Source: Lachnospiraceae bacterium (GTDB taxonomy: Bacteria > Bacillota > Clostridia > Lachnospirales > Lachnospiraceae). From it: a stretch of 36,549 nucleotides of DNA. The position numbers were made by a program, and so were the translations under genes. Under the pieces are notes generated by a model. That model saw only the letters and a list, made by a program, of their open reading frames with translations, did no database searches and had not been told where the DNA came from. Positions 31,926 to 36,549 of this stretch are shown here, in pieces. The stretch's first letter is position 1. Each line of letters starts with the position of its first letter. The DNA lies in assembly GCA_022776445.1 (NCBI GenBank), contig JALFHZ010000074.1:1-36549 (forward strand). The letters run 5' to 3'.

Positions 31926-32375
31926 ATGAAACTGGAACGACACAGTAAGATTGTGGAGCTGATTGGCAGATACGAGATCGAGACACAGGAGGAGCTGGCA
32001 GAACGGCTGAACGAGGCCGGTTACCGCGTGACGCAGGCGACGGTATCCCGTGATATCCGGGAACTGAAGCTGACCAAGATCCAGTCAGAAAATGGAAGAC
32101 AGCGTTATGTGGTGATGCAGAGCCAGGGAACCTTCAGCGACAAATATATCCGGATTCTGAAGGATGGATTTCTTTCCATGGATATGGCACAGAATATTCT
32201 CGTGATTAAGACAGTTTCCGGTATGGCGATGGCAGTGGCAGCTGCCCTGGATGCCATTCACTTTCATGAGATTGTGGGGTGCATTGCAGGAGATGATACG
32301 ATTATGTGCGCAGTCAGAAGCGTGGATGACACGATTCTGGTGATGGACAAGATCAAAAAGCTGGTTGCAGGATAG
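31926..32375 (+). CDS. argR: Arginine repressor ArgR/AhrC
   Basis: This hexameric regulator senses arginine and binds ARG operators. The 149-residue protein has an N-terminal winged helix (KIVELIGRYEIETQEELAERL and VTQATVSRDIRELKL) and a C-terminal arginine-binding oligomerisation domain with AAALDAIHFHEIVGCIAGDDTIM. The GDD pair contacts arginine in the family. ATG 31926 lies behind CAGGAGGTAAGG. It starts between nadK and recN as in Bacillus, and no arginine genes are in the window. Confidence 0.97.
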   Translation: MKLERHSKIVELIGRYEIETQEELAERLNEAGYRVTQATVSRDIRELKLTKIQSENGRQRYVVMQSQGTFSDKYIRILKDGFLSMDMAQNILVIKTVSGMAMAVAAALDAIHFHEIVGCIAGDDTIMCAVRSVDDTILVMDKIKKLVAG

Positions 32376-32385
32376 GAGGAATGAC

Positions 32386-34059
32386 ATGCTGTTGGAATTG
32401 CATGTAAAGAATCTGGCGCTGATTGAACAGGCGGATGTGGAATTTGGTAATGGGCTGAATATCCTGACCGGTGAGACCGGTGCAGGTAAGTCCATTCTCA
32501 TTGGTTCCGTCAATCTGGCGCTGGGTCAGAAGGCACCGAGGGATATGATCCGGGGCGGTGCTGATTATGCTTATGTGGAGCTGATTTTTTCCGTGGAGGA
32601 CGAGAAGCGGGAGGCGCTGGCAGCTCTGGATGTATACCCGGATGAGGATGGGCAGATCATTCTTTCCAGAAAGATCATGCCGTCCCGCAGTATCAGTAAA
32701 ATCAACGATGAGACCATAACGTCCGCCCGACTGAAACAGATCACCGGACTTCTCATTGATATTCATGGTCAGCACGAGCATCAGTCTCTGCTGCATGTCT
32801 CCAAGCATCTGGAGATTCTGGATACCTATGCCAAATCCCGTACCGGTCAACTGAAAAAAGAACTTTCGGCTGTTTATCAGGAATATAAGACGCTCCGTGC
32901 GGAACTGGAAGCAGCCTGCGGCGATCAGGAAAGCCGGAAGCGGGAGGCTGATTTTCTGCAGTTTGAGATCGAAGAGATTGAAAGGGCAGAGCTGAAGCCG
33001 GGAGAAGAAGAGCATCTGACCGAACAGTACCGCAGATGTGTCAACGGAAGAAAGATTATTGAGAGTCTGAGTGCCGCTTACGATGCGGTGGATACGGATG
33101 GCATCGGACGGGCGCTGCATCAGGTCAGTGAGGTGGTTTCCTATGATGATCAGCTGAAGGGGATACAGGATCAGCTGTATGATGCCGAATCGATTTTAAA
33201 TGACATTCATCATGCGATCGGTGCTTATCTGGATGAAGTGGAGTTTGATGAAAATGCACTCGTGCAAATGGAAGAGCGTCTGGATCTGATCCATGGACTT
33301 CAGTCCAAATATGGAAGCACACTGGAAAAAATCAATCAGGCTCTGGAGGAGAAAAAAACACGGTTGGAGCAGCTGGAACATTTTGATGAATATCGCCGGA
33401 AAACGGAGATACAATATAAGAAAGTGACAGAGCAGCTGGACAAACTCTGTGAAAAGCTGTCGAAAGAGAGACAGGAGGCCGCGAAAGGACTGACAGAAAA
33501 AATCCGGGCGGGGCTGGTGGACCTGAACTTCCTGGATGTTTCATTTTCCATGGAGTTCCGGAGACTGGATCATTTTACGGCAGGTGGTTATGATGAAGCG
33601 GAATTCATGATTTCCACCAATCCGGGCGAGCCGCAGCGGTCACTCGGGCAGGTGGCGTCCGGTGGTGAGCTGTCCCGAATCATGCTGGCGATCAAGACGG
33701 TACTGGCGGACAGTGATGATATTCCCACATTGATCTTCGATGAGATCGATACCGGAATCAGCGGCCGCACGGCACAGAAGGTATCGGAGCAGCTGGCGAT
33801 TATTTCCAGAAATCACCAGGTGATCTGTATTACCCATCTGCCGCAGATTGCTGCGATGGCGGACTGCCATTATGAGATCGCAAAATCGGCAGACGGAGGA
33901 AAAACACGGACGCGGATTCATGCGCTGGATGAGTCTGCCATGACGTCTGAACTGGCGCGGCTGCTCGGCGGAGTGCAGATTACCGATGCCGTCGTGCAGA
34001 ATGCAAGTGAGATGAAGCGGCTCGCGGAGAAAACCAAGCAGGCGCTTTTACAGAAGTAG
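32386..34059 (+). CDS. recN: DNA repair protein RecN
   Basis: RecN is an SMC-like ATPase acting on double-strand breaks. The 557-residue protein shows Walker A GETGAGKSI near residue 29, the HGQHEHQSLL segment, a long coiled-coil middle (about 150-370), the ABC signature ASGGELSRIMLAIK and Walker B TLIFDEIDTGISG. Length is as usual. ATG 32386 follows TAGGAGGAATGAC. A strong terminator lies about 55 bases after the stop, ending the nusB-recN operon. Confidence 0.97.
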   Translation: MLLELHVKNLALIEQADVEFGNGLNILTGETGAGKSILIGSVNLALGQKAPRDMIRGGADYAYVELIFSVEDEKREALAALDVYPDEDGQIILSRKIMPSRSISKINDETITSARLKQITGLLIDIHGQHEHQSLLHVSKHLEILDTYAKSRTGQLKKELSAVYQEYKTLRAELEAACGDQESRKREADFLQFEIEEIERAELKPGEEEHLTEQYRRCVNGRKIIESLSAAYDAVDTDGIGRALHQVSEVVSYDDQLKGIQDQLYDAESILNDIHHAIGAYLDEVEFDENALVQMEERLDLIHGLQSKYGSTLEKINQALEEKKTRLEQLEHFDEYRRKTEIQYKKVTEQLDKLCEKLSKERQEAAKGLTEKIRAGLVDLNFLDVSFSMEFRRLDHFTAGGYDEAEFMISTNPGEPQRSLGQVASGGELSRIMLAIKTVLADSDDIPTLIFDEIDTGISGRTAQKVSEQLAIISRNHQVICITHLPQIAAMADCHYEIAKSADGGKTRTRIHALDESAMTSELARLLGGVQITDAVVQNASEMKRLAEKTKQALLQK

Positions 34060-34113
34060 CTTGTACAACTAAAAACTGTCAGTGTGGATTGTCCGCAATT
34101 CTCACATACTAGG

Positions 34114-34140
34114 AAGGAGCTTATCGTAAGCTCCTTTTTC
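34114..34140 (+). terminator. Intrinsic terminator after recN
   Basis: A ten-base perfect stem AAGGAGCTTA/TAAGCTCCTT with a TCG loop (34114-34136) is followed by a T-rich tail. It separates the housekeeping operon from spoIVB, so spoIVB must have its own promoter between 34141 and 34191; I could not identify a convincing sigma-F or sigma-G match there. Confidence 0.9.
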
Positions 34141-34191
34141 GTTTTGATGATGAAGCTCAGGATGTGCTGCAGATATGAGGAGGTATGTGAG

Positions 34192-35508
34192 ATGCGGGAA
34201 GATGCGGAAGGAAGATGCAGAAGAAAGGTTTTATCAGGCCGGGAGCGATATCGGAGATATCTGATCCGGATGTTCTGGCTGGGTATATTCCTTATGGCTG
34301 GTTTTACGGTTTATTATGTAGAACGCCGGATTCCGAGCAGACTGAATGTAGTGGCAAATGAACAGGAAACTTTTGACTTTGCTCTGCCATTTGAAGTGAC
34401 CATGCTCAGTGACAGCGAGGCGGTAGTTCTGGGCAGTGAGTCCGGCATCCCGGCTAATGAAATTCGTCTGAAAGCAGAGGAACCACTGTCTTTGTATGTG
34501 AAGCAGGAAGGTACGTATCGGCTTGGTATGAAGCTGTTTGGAAAGATTCTGTTTAAAGAGATCGAGCTGGATGCGTCCGGGACCCAGTATGCGATCCCAT
34601 GCGGAACACCTGTGGGAATTTATCTCAAATCACGGGGAATTATGGTGATCGGGACGGGGCGTATTACGAATGAAGCGGGGGAAGAAACGGAACCTGCCTA
34701 TGGTGTTCTTCAGTCCGGCGATTATATCGAGGCAATCAACGGAGAACCGCTGCAGGACAAGGAAGCGCTGATTACGAATCTGAATCGGATCGGAGAGAGC
34801 GAGGCTCTGCTTCGGATTCGACGGGGCGGCGTACAGATGGAAGTTCAGATGAGTCCGGTGAAGGCTGCGGACGGAAGCTACAAGCTTGGGGCCTGGGTTC
34901 GGGATGACACACAGGGAATCGGAACGCTGACCTACGTGGATGAGAACGGCAGTTTTGGCGCGCTCGGTCACGGAATCAGTGACAGTGATACGGGGGATGT
35001 TGTGGAGATTGCGGAGGGAGCGCTGTATGAGACCGAGATTCTGGGGGTGGAAAAAGGCGCTGCCGGAAATCCGGGGGTGATGGCGGGGGTGATCTATTAC
35101 GGACCGGGAACGCAGCTTGGAACGGTGAAGGCCAACACCGAAAATGGAATTTTCGGAACGGTTAACGATAAGCTGGAGCATTCTCTGCAGGGGAAGGCAA
35201 TGGAGATCGGTTACCAGCAGGATATCCGGAAAGGGCAGGCCTGGATTCGCAGTAATGTTTCCGGCGTATTGCGGGATTATGAGATTGAGATCCAGAGAAT
35301 CGATTATAATCCGATACAGGTGAATAAAAGCCTGCTGATCCGCGTGACGGATCCGGATCTTCTGCGGATTACCGGGGGGATTGTACAGGGAATGAGCGGC
35401 AGCCCGATCATTCAGGACGGGAAGCTGGTGGGGGCAGTCACCCATGTGCTGGTGAATGACCCGACGAGAGGGTATGGGATATTTATTGAGAATATGCTGG
35501 AGCATTGA
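34192..35508 (+). CDS. spoIVB: Stage IV sporulation protein B, PDZ serine peptidase
   Basis: SpoIVB is the forespore peptidase that signals across the intermembrane space to start pro-sigma-K processing. The 438-residue protein has one N-terminal transmembrane helix (about 28-43), a PDZ domain (about 150-222) and an S55 peptidase domain. His260 (GALGHGISD), Asp387 and Ser402 (GMSGSPII) form the likely triad; the His-Ser spacing of 142 residues equals that known for Bacillus subtilis. ATG 34192 follows GAGGAGGT; the frame is open upstream, but that would cross the recN terminator. Terminators bound the gene on both sides. In most sporeformers the next gene is spo0A, which is not what follows here. 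Confidence 0.97.
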   Translation: MREDAEGRCRRKVLSGRERYRRYLIRMFWLGIFLMAGFTVYYVERRIPSRLNVVANEQETFDFALPFEVTMLSDSEAVVLGSESGIPANEIRLKAEEPLSLYVKQEGTYRLGMKLFGKILFKEIELDASGTQYAIPCGTPVGIYLKSRGIMVIGTGRITNEAGEETEPAYGVLQSGDYIEAINGEPLQDKEALITNLNRIGESEALLRIRRGGVQMEVQMSPVKAADGSYKLGAWVRDDTQGIGTLTYVDENGSFGALGHGISDSDTGDVVEIAEGALYETEILGVEKGAAGNPGVMAGVIYYGPGTQLGTVKANTENGIFGTVNDKLEHSLQGKAMEIGYQQDIRKGQAWIRSNVSGVLRDYEIEIQRIDYNPIQVNKSLLIRVTDPDLLRITGGIVQGMSGSPIIQDGKLVGAVTHVLVNDPTRGYGIFIENMLEH

Positions 35509-35523
35509 GTCGGGCAAGACAAG

Positions 35524-35563
35524 AAAGAGGCCTTACAAGCTTTCTTGTAAGATCCTCTTTTTT
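35524..35563 (+). terminator. Intrinsic terminator after spoIVB
   Basis: A long stem AAAGAGG..CTTACAAG (35524-35539) pairs with CTTGTAAG..CCTCTTT (35544-35560), with a four-base loop and a small internal mismatch, followed by a run of T residues to 35563. This isolates spoIVB from the AT-rich genes that follow. Confidence 0.9.
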
Positions 35564-35586
35564 ATGAGTATTTTTCAAACCACGCA

Positions 35587-35615
35587 TTGCGAATATTTTC
35601 GATATATGATATGAT
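35587..35615 (+). promoter_or_regulatory. Promoter for the HTH-RhuM pair
   Basis: TTGCGA (35587-35592), a 17-base spacer and TATGAT (35610-35615), 33 bases before the HTH gene. The surrounding DNA is strongly AT-rich. An overlapping TATGAT also occurs at 35605-35610. Confidence 0.55.
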
Positions 35616-35648
35616 TATTTTAATACTTGTTAGAAGGTGACTGAAATT

Positions 35649-35873
35649 ATGGAGTTAAAAGAAAAAATAAAAATGCTTAGGGAACAAACGGGATTATCCA
35701 GAAAAGATTTTTCGACACATGTTGGCATTCCACTTAGAACAATTGAAGATTGGGAAGCAGGGCGCAGGAAACCACCGGAATATATTCCACGACTGATTAA
35801 GTATCAGCTATTGTATGAGGAAATAGTAAATAAATGGCAAGAGGATAAAGAAACAGATGAAAAAAAAGAATGA
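35649..35873 (+). CDS. Small helix-turn-helix regulator
   Basis: This 74-residue XRE/Cro-like DNA-binding protein has the helix-turn-helix spanning about 12-36 (LREQTGLSRKDFSTHVGIP then LRTIEDWEAGRRKPP), followed by an amphipathic C-terminal helix and a Lys/Glu-rich tail. ATG 35649 follows AGAAGGTGA; an in-frame GTG at 35637 is part of that site. It overlaps the RhuM gene by 17 bases, so the two are co-translated. By analogy with toxin-antitoxin and restriction control modules, it may repress the pair. The codon use is far more AT-rich than that of spoIVB, which suggests recent acquisition. Confidence 0.85.
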   Translation: MELKEKIKMLREQTGLSRKDFSTHVGIPLRTIEDWEAGRRKPPEYIPRLIKYQLLYEEIVNKWQEDKETDEKKE

Positions 35874-36549
35874 AATTGTAATTTTTGAAACGGAAGATAA
35901 CCTAGTAACGTTACCAGTAAACATTGAAAATGAAACAGTGTGGCTAAGTGCAAATCAAATGGCGATGTTGTTTGAAAGAGATGAAAAAACAATACGTAAA
36001 CATATAAATAATGTTTTTTCAGAAATGGAAGTAGAAAAAGATAACAACACGCAAAAAATGCGTGTTGATGGAGTAAAGCAATTGGTACCATTTTATACTT
36101 TAGATGTTATCATCTCCGTTGGCTATCGAGTAAAATCAAAACGCGGTGTAGAATTTCGCCGTTGGGCAAATTCCGTATTAAAACAGTACATATTGAAAGG
36201 GTATGCGGTGAATGATAATCGTATCAAACAATTGGGAGAAGTGATACGAATTATGAAAAGGACGGAGAATGAACTGGACAGTAAACAGGTACTTTCCGTA
36301 ATTGAAAAGTACAGTAATGCACTTGATCTGTTGGATTCCTACGATCACCAGAACATGACTCGCCCGAAAGGAAATGAAACAACATATGTCCTTCAATATG
36401 AAGAGTGTATGGAAGTAATTCAGAGTATGCGCTTTGGTGATGAATCAGATCTGTTCGGCAAAGAGAAGGATGATTCCTTCAAAGGCAGTATCGGCAATAT
36501 TTATCAGTCTTGCGGTGGAGTGGACATTTATGAATCCCTGGAAGAAAAA
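35857..36549 (+). CDS. RhuM-family protein, probable N-terminal part of a RhuM-Fic fusion (3' truncated)
   Basis: This reading frame stays open to the window edge (231 residues). The N-terminal 120 residues are RhuM-like: VWLSANQMAMLFERDEKTIR, HINNVFSE, VPFYTLDVIISVGYRVKS and GVEFRRWANSVLKQYILKGY, a DNA-binding-like KilA-N/RhuM module. A linker with NRIKQLGEVIRIM follows, and the end (IYQSCGGVDIYESLEEK) resembles the segment just before the HxFxDGNxR motif in RhuM-Fic fusions. The motif itself would lie past the edge, so Fic activity is inferred. ATG 35857 lies inside the HTH gene. The AT-rich composition marks it as horizontally acquired. Possible roles are phage defence, toxin or prophage remnant. 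Confidence 0.8.
   Translation, partial: MKKKNEIVIFETEDNLVTLPVNIENETVWLSANQMAMLFERDEKTIRKHINNVFSEMEVEKDNNTQKMRVDGVKQLVPFYTLDVIISVGYRVKSKRGVEFRRWANSVLKQYILKGYAVNDNRIKQLGEVIRIMKRTENELDSKQVLSVIEKYSNALDLLDSYDHQNMTRPKGNETTYVLQYEECMEVIQSMRFGDESDLFGKEKDDSFKGSIGNIYQSCGGVDIYESLEEK

Noticed and set aside
34084-34191. Longer N-terminus for spoIVB
   Set aside because: The extension would cross the terminator after recN; ATG 34192 has GAGGAGGT at correct spacing.

Overview
The window reads as a moderately GC-rich chromosome segment from a spore-forming Firmicute, most likely a Clostridia/Lachnospiraceae-type bacterium. The evidence is a complete spoIIIAA-AH operon, spoIVB, asp23 and the order nusB-xseA-xseB-ispA-dxs-tlyA-nadK-argR-recN-spoIVB, which is typical of that group. 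Family assignments rest on recognised motifs, not on a database search. No gene-free stretch exceeds 300 bases, and I saw no tRNA, rRNA, CRISPR array or insertion sequence.

Layout. (1) 1-3588: the end of a type IV pilus/competence operon, with a PilB/GspE ATPase cut by the left edge, three small pilin-like proteins, and comEA behind its own promoter. (2) 3628-7857: an orphan OmpR-type regulator, a GNAT acetyltransferase, a condensation-fold acyltransferase paired with a hormone-sensitive-lipase-type esterase, and rlmH. (3) 7888-8616: a secreted protein with cell-wall-binding repeats. (4) 8669-14267: the eight-gene spoIIIA operon, which encodes the mother-cell half of the feeding-tube channel, then asp23. 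A strong hairpin at the head of spoIIIA buries its ribosome-binding site and overlaps a sigma-E-like promoter. (5) 14431-25508: an accessory block between asp23 and nusB, which are often neighbours. It holds an NhaD-like antiporter, a cytidylate-kinase-like protein, a convergent YdcZ-type transporter and a five-gene operon (degenerate histidine-kinase-like membrane protein, 1003-residue leucine-rich-repeat protein, MoxR ATPase, DUF58 protein, transglutaminase-like membrane protein with an apparent Cys-to-Ala change). (6) 25596-34059: the housekeeping run nusB to recN, closely spaced and probably one operon. (7) 34192-35508: spoIVB between two strong terminators. (8) 35649 to the right edge: an AT-rich pair of HTH regulator plus RhuM-family protein (probably RhuM-Fic), found where spo0A would be expected.

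How the parts work together. The spoIIIA proteins and SpoIVB both act in mother-cell/forespore communication during engulfment. The housekeeping run joins transcription antitermination, DNA repair, isoprenoid precursor supply, rRNA methylation, NADP synthesis and arginine control. The two most system-like accessory units are the 17513-25508 operon (a candidate cell-envelope chaperone/sensing complex) and the HTH/RhuM pair (a candidate toxin or defence locus).
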